Positions 8,054 to 16,979 of a stretch of 57,936 bases of DNA are shown one piece after another (positions within the stretch are counted from its first letter, which is position 1; each line of letters opens with the position of its first letter). The DNA is from Alphaproteobacteria bacterium. GTDB taxonomy: Bacteria > Pseudomonadota > Alphaproteobacteria > Caulobacterales > Aquidulcibacteraceae. The notes beneath the pieces were generated by a model that was not told the origin of the DNA, did not search any database, and saw only the letters and a list, made by a program, of their open reading frames with translations. The position numbers and the translations under genes were made by a program. The stretch is from the NCBI GenBank assembly GCA_018969015.1, contig JAGWZE010000023.1, positions 1 through 57,936 on the forward strand, written 5' to 3'.

Positions 8054-10564
8054 ATGTCGCCGCCGCGCGATGCGTCCCGGATCCTGGCGGTGCTGGGGCC
8101 CACGAACACCGGCAAGACGCACTACGCCATCGAGCGCATGCTGGCCCACCGGGACGGCATGATCGGCCTGCCGCTGCGCCTGCTCGCGCGCGAGGTCTAT
8201 GACCGCGTGGTGAAGCAGAAGGGCCCAGCCGCCGTCGCCCTCGTCACGGGCGAAGAGAAGATCTGGCCGGACACCGCCCGCTACTTCATCTGCACGGTCG
8301 AAGCGATGCCGCTCGACCGCGTCGTCTCGTTCCTCGCCATCGACGAGATCCAGCTCGCCCGCGATCCGGACCGCGGCCACATCTTCACCCATCGCCTGCT
8401 GCACGCGCGCGGCACGGGCGAGACGCTGCTGCTCGGCTCGGACACGATGCGGCCGATGCTGCGGCGGCTGTTGTCCTCGGTGGAGCTGCAGCGGCGGGAG
8501 CGGCTCTCCACGCTGAGCTATTCCGGCCCGATCAAGCTCACCCGCCTGCCCAAGCGCACGGCTGTCGTCGCGTTCTCGGCCGAGGAGGTCTACGCGATCG
8601 CCGAGCTGATCCGGCGCCATCGCGGCGGCGCGGCGGTGGTGATGGGCGCGCTCTCGCCGCGCACGCGCAATGCGCAGGTCGCGCTGTACCAGAGCGGGGA
8701 GGTGGATTTCCTCGTCGCCACCGACGCGATCGGCATGGGCCTCAACATGGACGTGGATCACGTCGCCTTCGCCAGCCGCGCCAAGTTCGACGGCCGCCGT
8801 TCGCGTGCGCTTCGCGCCGACGAGCTCGCCCAGATCGCCGGCCGCGCCGGTCGTTTCCGCACGGATGGGACGTTCGGCGAAACCGGCGAATGCCGCGAAC
8901 TCGACAAGGAGACGATCTCCCGCATCGAGGAGCACAGCTTCGAGCCGGTCGAGGCGATCGAGTGGCGCACGCACGCCCTGGATTTCCAGTCCCTGCCGGG
9001 GCTCCTGCGCTCGCTCGATGCGCCGCCGCCGCAACCCGGGCTCGTGCGCGCGCGCGGCGCTTCCGACGAAGAGACGCTGAAACGTCTGGCGGCGGACGAA
9101 ACGCTCCGGGCCCGGATCACACGGCCGGCGGACGTGCGCCGGCTGTGGGACGTGTGCCTCACGCCGGATTTCCGCAAGGCGACGCCGGACGAACACGCCC
9201 GCCTCGTCGGCGCGATGGCGGGCCATCTTCTCGGCCCGAAAGCGCGCATTCCGCAGGACTGGTTCGCGCGCGAAGTGGAGGCGCTTGATCGCACGGACGG
9301 CGATCTCGACAGCCTGCAGGGCCGGCTCGCCCACATCCGCACATGGACCTACGCGGCGAACCGTCCGGATTGGGTCGACGACTGCGAACACTGGCGCGAG
9401 CGCACGCGCGCCGTCGAGGACAAGCTCTCCGATACGCTCCACGATCAGCTGACGCAGCGCTTCATCGATCGCCGGACGTCCGCGCTCGTGCGGGGCCTGA
9501 AGCGCGAGGACGCGATGCTCGCCGGCGTCGCCGAGAACGGCGACGTCACCGTCGAAGGCCACTATGTCGGCCGCCTCGAAGGGCTGGAGTTCCGCCCTGA
9601 TCCCCGCGCCGATGGCCGCGAGGCCAAGGCGGTGCGCGCGGCCGCGACGCGCGCGCTCGCCCCGGAAGTCACGCGCCGGTTGCGCGCGCTCGCCGCCGAT
9701 GCGGACGATGCATTCCGTCTCGACGATTTCGGCCGCCTGTTCTGGCGCCGCGCGCCTGTCGGTCGTTTGTCGGCAGGCCCACAGATCACCCGGCCGCGGG
9801 TCGCGCTCGCCGGCGGGGAGGGCGGCGATCCGGCCGCGCGCGACGCGGCCGAAGCGCGCCTGTCCGCCTGGATCACCGGCGCGATCGACGCCGAGCTCGC
9901 CCCGCTCGCCCGCCTCGGCGCGGCCGTGCGCGATCCGGCCGTGCCCTCCGCCGTGCGCGGACTCGCGTTCCAGATCCTCGAGGCGGGCGGCGCGCTCGAT
10001 CGAGGCGACGCCGAAGCCGCGCTCAGCGGTCTCGACGACGAAGGCCGGCGCATGGTGTCCGCGCTGCGCGTCCGCGTCGGCCGCGTGACCGTGTTCGTGC
10101 CGTCGCTCCTGAAAGGCGGCGCGGTGCGGCTGCACGCGATCCTGCGCCGCGTGCAGGCGGGCGATGGCCTGCGGGCCTATCTGCCGCGCGGCGCCGCGGG
10201 CCCCATGCTCGAGGGCCTGACCTGGGCCGATTACGTCGCCGCCGGCTATCGGCCCGCCGGCCGCATCGCGTTGCGGCTGACCGCGCTCGAAACCTTCGCC
10301 GGCCATGCCTCCGCCGCACGCCGGGCCGCCGGCGGCCGCGCCTTTCCCCTGACGCCGGAGCTCGGCCGCACGCTCGGCTGTCGCGCGTCCGACATCGAGC
10401 CGGCGCTGCTCGCGCTCGGGTTCCGCCGCGTGGCGAAGCCGACGCCCGAAGCGCCTGGGCAATGGCGCCTGCCGGGCCGGCGTCCCGAGCGGCCGGCCCC
10501 GGCGCCCACGCGTGACACGCCGTTCGCCGTCCTCGCCGCCCATTGGCAGGGGGGCGCATCATGA
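8054..10564 (+). CDS. SUV3-like superfamily 2 RNA helicase
   Basis: An 836-residue helicase resembling the mitochondrial degradosome helicase SUV3, a family common in alphaproteobacteria. Motif I is GPTNTGKTHYA (Lys21), motif II is DEIQ (97-100) and motif III is GSDTMRP. Motifs V/VI include ATDAIGMGLNMDVDHVAF and QIAGRAGR (to 267). The remaining ~570 residues are an Arg/Ala-rich C-terminal extension without a motif I can name. ATG 8054 has GGAGGGG just upstream. The stop overlaps the start of the S4-domain gene (ATGA), so the two are translationally coupled; both are likely RNA-binding. Confidence 0.88.
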   Translation: MSPPRDASRILAVLGPTNTGKTHYAIERMLAHRDGMIGLPLRLLAREVYDRVVKQKGPAAVALVTGEEKIWPDTARYFICTVEAMPLDRVVSFLAIDEIQLARDPDRGHIFTHRLLHARGTGETLLLGSDTMRPMLRRLLSSVELQRRERLSTLSYSGPIKLTRLPKRTAVVAFSAEEVYAIAELIRRHRGGAAVVMGALSPRTRNAQVALYQSGEVDFLVATDAIGMGLNMDVDHVAFASRAKFDGRRSRALRADELAQIAGRAGRFRTDGTFGETGECRELDKETISRIEEHSFEPVEAIEWRTHALDFQSLPGLLRSLDAPPPQPGLVRARGASDEETLKRLAADETLRARITRPADVRRLWDVCLTPDFRKATPDEHARLVGAMAGHLLGPKARIPQDWFAREVEALDRTDGDLDSLQGRLAHIRTWTYAANRPDWVDDCEHWRERTRAVEDKLSDTLHDQLTQRFIDRRTSALVRGLKREDAMLAGVAENGDVTVEGHYVGRLEGLEFRPDPRADGREAKAVRAAATRALAPEVTRRLRALAADADDAFRLDDFGRLFWRRAPVGRLSAGPQITRPRVALAGGEGGDPAARDAAEARLSAWITGAIDAELAPLARLGAAVRDPAVPSAVRGLAFQILEAGGALDRGDAEAALSGLDDEGRRMVSALRVRVGRVTVFVPSLLKGGAVRLHAILRRVQAGDGLRAYLPRGAAGPMLEGLTWADYVAAGYRPAGRIALRLTALETFAGHASAARRAAGGRAFPLTPELGRTLGCRASDIEPALLALGFRRVAKPTPEAPGQWRLPGRRPERPAPAPTRDTPFAVLAAHWQGGAS

Positions 10565-10956
10565 GCGGGCAGAAAGGCGGGAGCGCGCCCGCACCCGCGC
10601 GCGTGCGGCTGGACGTCTGGCTTTGGCGGGCGCGGTTCTTCAAGACACGCTCGCTCGCCGCACGGGCGGTGGAGGGCGGCGCCGTGCGCCTTGTGCGCGG
10701 CGGCGCCAGCAAGCTCGTCGCCAAGCCGGCCGAGGCGGTCGGGCCCGGAGACGGCCTGGTGATCGCGGTTGGGCGCGGTCTGCGAACCGTGGAGATCGCC
10801 GCCCTGGGCGAACGGCGGGGCCCGGCCAGCGAGGCGCGGCTTCTCTATGTGGAGCCGAATGCCGCAGAGAGCGGCGAGGACGACGACCTCGGCCTTGACG
10901 ACGCCGTAGGTTCCGGCCATGTCGGCGGCGCGGCGACGGCCGCAAAACGCGATTGA
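10561..10956 (+). CDS. hslR: S4-domain RNA-binding protein (Hsp15-like)
   Basis: A 131-residue protein whose residues ~15-75 form an S4 RNA-binding domain ([20 protein letters not shown]). This matches Hsp15/HslR, which in other bacteria binds stalled 50S subunits carrying nascent chains. The C-terminal ~40 residues are acidic and low-complexity. Its ATG overlaps the helicase stop by 4 bases, and it ends 10 bases before fdxA, so helicase, hslR and fdxA look like one transcript. Confidence 0.85.
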   Translation: MSGQKGGSAPAPARVRLDVWLWRARFFKTRSLAARAVEGGAVRLVRGGASKLVAKPAEAVGPGDGLVIAVGRGLRTVEIAALGERRGPASEARLLYVEPNAAESGEDDDLGLDDAVGSGHVGGAATAAKRD

Positions 10957-10966
10957 GTACGGGCCT

Positions 10967-11308
10967 ATGACCTATATCGTCACCGACGCCTGCGTGAAGT
11001 GCAAGTTCATGGACTGCGTCGAGGTCTGTCCCGTCGATTGCTTCTACGAGGGGGAAAACTTCCTCGTTATCCACCCTGACGAGTGCATCGATTGCGGGGT
11101 GTGCGAGCCCGAATGCCCGGTCGACGCCATCAAGCCGGACACCGAGGACACGGCCGACGCCAAGTGGCTCAAGATCAACACCGAGTTCGCGAAAATCTGG
11201 CCGAACATCAGCCGGAAAGGCGAACCGCCCGCCGATGCCGACGCCTTCCGGGACGAGACCGGGAAGTTCGAAAAATACTTCAGCCCCAAGCCCGGTTCGG
11301 GCTCCTGA
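10967..11308 (+). CDS. fdxA: Ferredoxin FdxA (7Fe-8S type)
   Basis: A 113-residue ferredoxin. The N-terminal half carries two cysteine clusters: [17 protein letters not shown] and [14 protein letters not shown]. The first has the altered spacing expected for a [3Fe-4S] cluster and the second binds [4Fe-4S]. The C-terminal ~50 residues ([14 protein letters not shown]) are the extension typical of alphaproteobacterial FdxA. ATG 10967 gives the canonical MTYIVTDAC start. It lies upstream of the CarD/CdnL gene, an arrangement I recall from Caulobacter. Confidence 0.93.
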   Translation: MTYIVTDACVKCKFMDCVEVCPVDCFYEGENFLVIHPDECIDCGVCEPECPVDAIKPDTEDTADAKWLKINTEFAKIWPNISRKGEPPADADAFRDETGKFEKYFSPKPGSGS

Positions 11309-11563
11309 AGGGGCCCCGGGCGGGCTTTGTATACAGCGCCGCCCCTTTCTTCCATGACAGGTTCATGATATAGAACAACTCGCACGCGTGGGGCTCGGCC
11401 GCCCGGCCACAGGGCCTCTTCGCGCGCCAGCCGGCAGTCGGGATATGCCCTAGCGACTCGTGCGCACGTTCTTCTGTTCTCTGGTCGGACGTGTCCGCGC
11501 AGGCCGCGGAAGAGAGGCATCGCGTCGCCGGTCCCGGCGTTGGGAGTATGGAGCAAATAACTA

Positions 11564-12082
11564 ATGGCCAGCACTACCGCGACGTTGCAGCAGCCCTTCA
11601 AGGTGGGTGACCACATCGTTTACCCCGCCCACGGCGTGGGTCGGATCGTCGGGAAAGAAAAGCAGAGCGTCGCCGGGATCGAGCTCGAGGTCTTCGTGAT
11701 CTCGTTCGAACAAGACAAAATGACGCTTCGGGTTCCCACCGGCAAAGCCCGCTCGTGCGGCATGCGCCCGCTGGCGACCTCCACGGTCGTGGACGAAGCC
11801 ATGAAGACGCTGACGGGCCGCGCTCGGATCAAGCGTACGATGTGGTCGCGTCGCGCCCAGGAATACGAAGCCAAGATCAACTCGGGTGATCTGATCTCCA
11901 TCGCGGAAGTCGTGCGCGACCTGCACCGCGGCGGGGACCAGCCCGAGCAGTCCTACTCCGAGCGTCAGCTGTACGAATCCGCGCTGGACCGCATGGCCCG
12001 CGAACTCGCGGCCGTCGAGAACATCGATCGCGAGTCGGCGATGGTGAAGCTGTCGCAGTCGCTTTCGAAGAAAGCCGCCTGA
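11564..12082 (+). CDS. cdnL: CarD/CdnL-family transcription regulator
   Basis: A 172-residue protein with an N-terminal CarD RNA-polymerase-interacting domain (FKVGDHIVYPAHGVGRIVGKE, then TLRVPTGKA) and a helical C-terminal DNA-contacting region containing WSRRAQEYEAKINSGD. In Caulobacter and Myxococcus, CdnL stabilises open complexes at rRNA and growth-related promoters. Its start MASTTATLQQ fits family members. A ~255-base intergenic region precedes it and a strong terminator follows, so it is probably transcribed alone. Confidence 0.93.
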   Translation: MASTTATLQQPFKVGDHIVYPAHGVGRIVGKEKQSVAGIELEVFVISFEQDKMTLRVPTGKARSCGMRPLATSTVVDEAMKTLTGRARIKRTMWSRRAQEYEAKINSGDLISIAEVVRDLHRGGDQPEQSYSERQLYESALDRMARELAAVENIDRESAMVKLSQSLSKKAA

Positions 12083-12120
12083 GCCCCGTTCAGGCGCGAC
12101 GAGCGATCCAAGATCGAGAA

Positions 12121-12145
12121 GGGCGGGCCTTGGCCCGCCCTTTTT
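12121..12145 (+). terminator. Rho-independent terminator of the CarD gene
   Basis: GGGCGGGCC-TT-GGCCCGCCC followed by TTTTT, 38 bases after the CarD stop codon. A textbook intrinsic terminator. Confidence 0.92.
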
Positions 12146-12343
12146 CGCGCTTCGCTGCTGCTTCTCGCCCGGGCGGCGCCCTTGCCGCAGCGGCAAACCG
12201 CGCCAAATTGCCGCAAAAGCCGATGAGCAGCCGTATCGCGCCCGGATTTCCATCCGCGGCGTGATCCAAATTGCGTGGCGTTCGTAAACCGTTCGAGAGT
12301 GCACGTCCGCGGCACGGGCGATGCCCTCGATCGGGAGGCAGTC

Positions 12344-13231
12344 ATGCCCGTCGTCGAGACCTCGGACCTGCAACGCGGCGCCCGGCGCTTCGTCAAAGAC
12401 GCGATGCGCGCCCCGCTGCTGGAGCAGCAGCGCGAACTCGAACTGGCCCGCCGCTGGCGCGGCGATGGCGACGAGCGCGCCCTCCACGAACTCACCACGG
12501 CCTATATGCGGCTCGTGATCGCAATGGCCGCGCGCTTCCGCAATTACGGCCTGCCGATGAGCGACCTCATCCAGGAAGGCAATATCGGCCTGATGCAGGC
12601 CGCCGCCCGGTTCGAGCCGGAGCGCGAGGTGCGCTTCTCCACCTACGCGGCCTGGTGGATTCGCTCCTCGATCCAGGACTACATCCTGCGCAACTGGTCG
12701 ATCGTCCGGACCGGGACGACCGCCGCGCAGAAGTCCCTGTTCTTCAATCTCCGCCGTCTGCGCGCCCTGATCAACGACACCGGCGACGGCGCGATGACGC
12801 CGGAGAACCGAGCGCTCGTCGCCACCAAGCTCGGCGTGTCCGAGGACGAGGTGGACGCGATGGCCTCGCGCCTCTCCGCGGCGGATCGCTCCCTCAACGC
12901 GCCGATCGGCGAGGCGGCCGAAGCCGAATGGCAGGATCTGCTGGCCGACGATCGCGCGCTCCCCGAAGACGAGGTCATGGAGCTGCGCGACTCCGGCCGC
13001 CGCCGCGCCTGGATCGCCAAGGCGCTCGCCGAGCTCTCGCCCCGCGAGCTGACGATCATCACGGAGCGTCGCCTGCAGGAAGAGACCGTCACGCTCGAAG
13101 CCCTGGGCGACCGTCTTGGCATCTCGAAAGAGCGGGTGCGCCAGATCGAGCATCACGCGCTCAAGAAGCTGCGGGCGAGCCTCATGCGGCAGGTCGGCGA
13201 TCCCGTCGCCGCCGGCCTGATCGACGGCTAG
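12344..13231 (+). CDS. rpoH: Heat-shock-type sigma factor RpoH
   Basis: A 295-residue sigma-70-family factor. The RpoH box, QKSLFFNLRRLR, identifies it as sigma-32 type. Region 2 is clear (DLIQEGNIGLMQAAARFEPE and YAAWWIRSSIQDYILRNW), and region 4 has a helix-turn-helix in LGDRLGISKERVRQIE. ATG 12344 was chosen because GGGAGG lies just upstream; an upstream in-frame extension exists but is poorly supported. Alphaproteobacteria often have two RpoH paralogues; which one this is cannot be decided from the window. It converges on the nuclease gene with 3 bases between stops. Confidence 0.92.
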   Translation: MPVVETSDLQRGARRFVKDAMRAPLLEQQRELELARRWRGDGDERALHELTTAYMRLVIAMAARFRNYGLPMSDLIQEGNIGLMQAAARFEPEREVRFSTYAAWWIRSSIQDYILRNWSIVRTGTTAAQKSLFFNLRRLRALINDTGDGAMTPENRALVATKLGVSEDEVDAMASRLSAADRSLNAPIGEAAEAEWQDLLADDRALPEDEVMELRDSGRRRAWIAKALAELSPRELTIITERRLQEETVTLEALGDRLGISKERVRQIEHHALKKLRASLMRQVGDPVAAGLIDG

Positions 13232-13234
13232 CGG

Positions 13235-14176
13235 CTAGCGGCCAGCCGGCTCGGCGGTGTCGTCGATCGGGGCGGGGGGAGCATCGCCCGCCGCTTCACC
13301 CGCCGCGTCTCCCTCCGCATCACCGATTCCGCGCAGGACCGGCGCCGGCGGCGGCGATGACGCGCTGCTCGTCGAGGGCGGAAACAGCGTCCATCCGCCA
13401 TTCGCCTTCCCCAGGATTTCGATCTGCGCAGGGTGATCCACCCGCATCAGCGGGCCGCCCCGGTCCCTCACGAAGCCGCGGACCCGCACGATCATATTGC
13501 CGAGCGCGCCCGGCGCATTCGCGCCCGTGAAGGCCGGCAAATCCTCATCCGCGATCGCGACGGTAAAGTCCGAACGCGGGTCGAGCCCGAAGTTCAGGTA
13601 GGTGCGGCCCGCCTGGGACGCGACGACGACCACCATCCCTTCGACGATCACGAACCGGTCCAACTCGCCCACGGCGCTCGCCGGGCGCACGGCGTAGAAC
13701 GGATCGGCCCAGATCCCGCGCTTGGCCGCGCGCGCTTCGGCCTCGAGCGCGAGCAGGCGCGGGGCGCGCGCCGCATTGTCCTTGCGCGTGTGCACGCGGG
13801 CGAGGCCGGCGCGCACCAGGTGCTCTTGAAGCCAAATCGTCCGGCCGCCCTCGCTCTTCACGAACACCTGCGCCAGCGCAGCGCCGTTGCGCAGCCGCCG
13901 CGCGCCGCCGTAGCGCAGCTCCGCAGCCCGCCCGAGCGCCGCCTTCTCGAGCGCGGCCCGCGCCTCGTCCGCCAGCGGCCAGCCGCGATGCGGCGCCTCG
14001 ACGCCCGCGAGGTGCACCCGCAGGCCCGAGGCGAGGGTCAGCGTGTCGCCGTCCTGAACGGTGGCGACCTGGCCTTTCTCCCCCGGGGCCAGATCGTCCA
14101 GCTTCGGCCCGCATCCGGCGAGAGGGGCGGCGAGCGCCGCAACGGCAAGGCACGCGGCGCGAAGGCGGCCCCACAT
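13235..14176 (-). CDS. Thermonuclease (SNase)-family lipoprotein
   Basis: A 313-residue protein with a lipoprotein signal (LAAPLAGC, Cys ~22). An SNase-like OB-fold follows: VQDGDTLTLASGLRVHLAGVEAP, then the helix LLALEAEARAAKRGIW near the active site. Staphylococcal nuclease uses an Arg in the RLxGID region; here the equivalent reads RVHLAGVEAP, so an altered or lost activity is possible. The C-terminal ~60 residues are Ala/Pro/Asp-rich. It is divergent from the acyl-CoA dehydrogenase. Confidence 0.82.
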   Translation of the reverse strand: MWGRLRAACLAVAALAAPLAGCGPKLDDLAPGEKGQVATVQDGDTLTLASGLRVHLAGVEAPHRGWPLADEARAALEKAALGRAAELRYGGARRLRNGAALAQVFVKSEGGRTIWLQEHLVRAGLARVHTRKDNAARAPRLLALEAEARAAKRGIWADPFYAVRPASAVGELDRFVIVEGMVVVVASQAGRTYLNFGLDPRSDFTVAIADEDLPAFTGANAPGALGNMIVRVRGFVRDRGGPLMRVDHPAQIEILGKANGGWTLFPPSTSSASSPPPAPVLRGIGDAEGDAAGEAAGDAPPAPIDDTAEPAGR

Positions 14177-14254
14177 TGCAGAAGCGCGACGCGGCTGCTC
14201 TAGAGTGCGCCCGGGCAGGCGCGCGCGGCGATCGCGCGCGGGCAGGAGCAGACG

Positions 14255-15406
14255 ATGAGCCTCGATCAGATCGGCGAGATTCGCGCCTCGGTGGCGGCGT
14301 TGTGCGCGGAGTTCCCTGGAAGCTACTGGCGCGCTCTCGATCGCGAGCGGGCCTATCCCACCGCGTTCGTCGAGGCCATGACGCGCGCGGGATTTCTCGG
14401 CGCGCTGATCCCCGAAGCGTATGGCGGCTCCGGCCTTGGGTTGCGCGTGGCGATCGAGATTCTGCGCGAAGTGCACAAGAACGGCTGCAACGCCGGCGCG
14501 TGCCATGCCCAGATGTACACGATGGGCACGATCCTCAAGCATGGCTCGGACGCGCAAAAAGCCCGTTGGCTTCCGGGAATCGCTTCGGGCGCCATCCGGC
14601 TGCAGGCGTTCGGTGTCACCGAGCCCACCTCCGGCAGCGAGACGCTCGCGCTCTCCACCACCGCCGTGCGCGAGGGCGACACGTACGTCGTCAACGGACA
14701 GAAGATCTGGACGAGCCGCGCTGAACATTCCGATCTGATGGTACTCCTGGCCCGGACGACTCCGAAGGATCTCGTCGCCCGAAAAGGGGACGGGCTCTCG
14801 GTGCTCGTCGTCGATCTGCGCGAGTCGGCACAGGGGCTCACGATCCGCCCGATCCGGACGATGATGAACCACGCCACCACCGAGGTGTTCTTCGACCAGG
14901 TGCGCGTGCCCGCGGCGAACCTGATCGGAGTCGAGGGGCAGGGGTTCCGCTACATCCTCGACGGCATGAATGCCGAGCGTGCGCTGATCGCGGCGGAATG
15001 CATCGGTGACGCGGAATGGTTCATCGCCAAAGCCAGCGCCTACGCCAGCGACCGCTCCGTGTTCGGACGGCCGATCGGCGCGAACCAGGGCGTGCAGTTC
15101 CCGATCGCGCGGGCCTACGCGCAAACGCGCGCCGCGGCGCTCATGGTCGAGCGCGCGGCCGAGCTCTTCGATGCGGGCGCGCCCTGCGGGGAAGAGGCCA
15201 ATATCGGCAAAATGCTGGCGAGCGAGGCCGCCTGGGCGGCCGCCGAAGCCTGCATCCAGACCCATGGCGGGTTCGCATTTGCCGAGGATTTCGACATCGA
15301 GCGGAAGTTCCGGGAGACCCGCCTGTACCAGGTCGCGCCCATCTCGACGAACCTGATCCTGGCGTTTTTGGCCCAGAATGCGCTGAAAATGCCACGCTCC
15401 TACTGA
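14255..15406 (+). CDS. Acyl-CoA dehydrogenase
   Basis: A 383-residue FAD enzyme of the acyl-CoA dehydrogenase family, which introduces an alpha-beta double bond into acyl-CoA. It shows AFGVTEPTSGSETLAL (FAD/substrate region), GQKIWTSRAEHSD, and the C-terminal QTHGGFAFAEDFDIER. The usual MCAD glutamate position reads YQVAPIS, but ALIAAECIG carries a glutamate where isovaleryl/LCAD-type enzymes place the base, so it is probably active with branched or long substrates. GGAG lies upstream of ATG 14255. Electrons would pass to the ETF encoded at 25294-27017. Confidence 0.9.
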   Translation: MSLDQIGEIRASVAALCAEFPGSYWRALDRERAYPTAFVEAMTRAGFLGALIPEAYGGSGLGLRVAIEILREVHKNGCNAGACHAQMYTMGTILKHGSDAQKARWLPGIASGAIRLQAFGVTEPTSGSETLALSTTAVREGDTYVVNGQKIWTSRAEHSDLMVLLARTTPKDLVARKGDGLSVLVVDLRESAQGLTIRPIRTMMNHATTEVFFDQVRVPAANLIGVEGQGFRYILDGMNAERALIAAECIGDAEWFIAKASAYASDRSVFGRPIGANQGVQFPIARAYAQTRAAALMVERAAELFDAGAPCGEEANIGKMLASEAAWAAAEACIQTHGGFAFAEDFDIERKFRETRLYQVAPISTNLILAFLAQNALKMPRSY

Positions 15407-15641
15407 AACCGAAGACCGGCCAGGCGGACGATTCGGGGCCGCTCTGCGGGCTGAAAAAGCAGCGAACCCCCCGTTTTTCCCACAAATTTGCGCATTTTCC
15501 GCGTCTCATGCGACATTGAGCAACGCTCTCGAAAGATTTGGATGAAACTTGTGGGGGCGCGCCACACGGCAGTTGAGCCGTGAAATGGCGGCGAATCGAA
15601 CGAAAACACTGCTTGCGAAACCAACACCTGGAGACATGAAC

Positions 15642-16103
15642 ATGGCGAAGACGGTTGCAAAGAAGGCCCCGGCGAAGACGGTGGCGAAGAAGGCCCCGGC
15701 GGCGAAGGCCGCTCCGAAGGCCGCCCCGAAGGCGGTGAAGAAGGCTCCGGCCCGCGCGGCGAAGCCGGCCGCTCCGGCCCCCAAGAAGATCACGGTCACG
15801 GCCGCGAAGGGCAAGACGATCACCCAAGCCGCGCTGCTGCGCGTGATCGCCGAGCACAACGACATGGCGCCGAAGGCGGCGAAGGCCTTCGTCGAAAGCT
15901 ACACCAACATCGTCAAGGAACACGTCCTGAAGGGCGTGAAGGTGAAGCTCGGCGATCTCGGCACCGTGATGCTGCGTGAGCGCAAGGCGCGTATGGGCCG
16001 CAACCCGCAAACGGGCGCGCCGGTGAAGATCAAGGCGTCGAAGAAGATCGCGTTCCGCCAGTCGACGACGATGCGCGACACGCTGAACCCGGCGAAGAAG
16101 TAA
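15642..16103 (+). CDS. HU-family DNA-binding protein with histone H1-like N-terminal tail
   Basis: A 153-residue basic protein. Residues 1-49 are almost only Ala, Lys and Pro (AKKAPAKTVAKKAP-type repeats), like the tail of eukaryotic H1. Residues ~50-150 form an HU/IHF fold: ITQAALLRVIAEHND, the dimer region, then the DNA-binding arm RMGRNPQTGAPVKIKAS. It should bind and compact DNA. ATG 15642 was preferred because GGAG lies 8 bases upstream; ATG 15636 is only 2 bases from it. The gene is flanked by ~235 bases upstream and a terminator downstream, so it is monocistronic. Confidence 0.9.
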   Translation: MAKTVAKKAPAKTVAKKAPAAKAAPKAAPKAVKKAPARAAKPAAPAPKKITVTAAKGKTITQAALLRVIAEHNDMAPKAAKAFVESYTNIVKEHVLKGVKVKLGDLGTVMLRERKARMGRNPQTGAPVKIKASKKIAFRQSTTMRDTLNPAKK

Positions 16104-16128
16104 GCATCCTCCTTCGGGAAGGATTGCG

Positions 16129-16165
16129 AGCGGCGGCCGCCCCCACGGCCGCCGCTTTGCATTTT
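16129..16165 (+). terminator. Rho-independent terminator after the HU gene
   Basis: AGCGGCGGCCG pairs with CGGCCGCCGCT, followed by TTGCATTTTT. It lies 26 bases past the HU-like stop. A smaller palindrome, ATCCT-CCTTCGGG-AAGGAT type, sits just before it. Confidence 0.82.
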
Positions 16166-16273
16166 TGGCGTCGCGTGCGGCGTCTCGTCCGGGCGCGGAG
16201 CGTTTCCGCCGGGGCGTGCGCCATGCTACCCCCGGGGCTGGGCGACAGGCGATGCGCGCCCGGGAGCCCGCTG

Positions 16274-16948
16274 ATGTCCTCTTCGTTCGGTTTGTCGCCG
16301 CAGGTCGTGGCGTATCTCGCATCCGTGAACCCGCCGGAGCATCCGGTTCTGGCCCGCTGCCGGGCGGAGACGGAAGCGCTCGGTCGTATCGCGCGCATGC
16401 AGATCAGCACGGAGCAGGGCGCGGTGATGCAGCTGCTCGTGCGCCTGCTCGACGTGCGCCGCATCGTCGAGATCGGGGTGTTCACCGGGTATTCGTCGCT
16501 GGCGATGGCGCTCGCGCTGAAAGAGCGGCACGGCGCGGCGGGGCGCCTGCTCGCGTGCGATGTTTCCGAGGAATGGACCGCCCACGCCCGCCGCTACTGG
16601 GCGGAAGCCGGCGTGGCGGACATCATCGATCTTCAGCTGCGCCCCGCCGTCGAGACGCTCGACGCCCGCCTCGCTGCGGGCGAAGCCGGAACCTACGACC
16701 TCGCCTTCATCGATGCCGACAAGACGTCCTACCCGGCGTACTTCGAGCGCTGCGTGGCCCTCCTGCGTCCGGGCGGGCTGATGCTGTTCGACAACGTCTT
16801 GTGGTCCGGCGCCGTGGCCGATCCGGCCGATCAAGAACCGGATACGGTGGCGCTGCGCGCTGTCGCCCGGCAGGCGCAGGCCGATCCGCGCGTCGAGGCC
16901 GTAATGACCGGCATCGGCGACGGGCTGCTGTTCTGCCGCAAGCGGTGA
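16274..16948 (+). CDS. Class I SAM-dependent O-methyltransferase
   Basis: A 224-residue protein of the caffeoyl-CoA O-methyltransferase-like family (methyltransferase 3). The SAM site is in VEIGVFTGYSSLAMALAL; the later acidic LLACDVS and the metal-associated AFIDADKTSYPAYFERC follow, then LRPGGLMLFDNVLWSG. It transfers methyl from SAM to a hydroxyl of an unknown acceptor. ATG 16274 has GGGAG 7 bases upstream. It stands between the HU terminator and the convergent YeiH-type gene. Confidence 0.9.
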   Translation: MSSSFGLSPQVVAYLASVNPPEHPVLARCRAETEALGRIARMQISTEQGAVMQLLVRLLDVRRIVEIGVFTGYSSLAMALALKERHGAAGRLLACDVSEEWTAHARRYWAEAGVADIIDLQLRPAVETLDARLAAGEAGTYDLAFIDADKTSYPAYFERCVALLRPGGLMLFDNVLWSGAVADPADQEPDTVALRAVARQAQADPRVEAVMTGIGDGLLFCRKR

Positions 16949-16979
16949 GGTCGCCGTCGCGGCGCGGCGCTCGCGCGCC

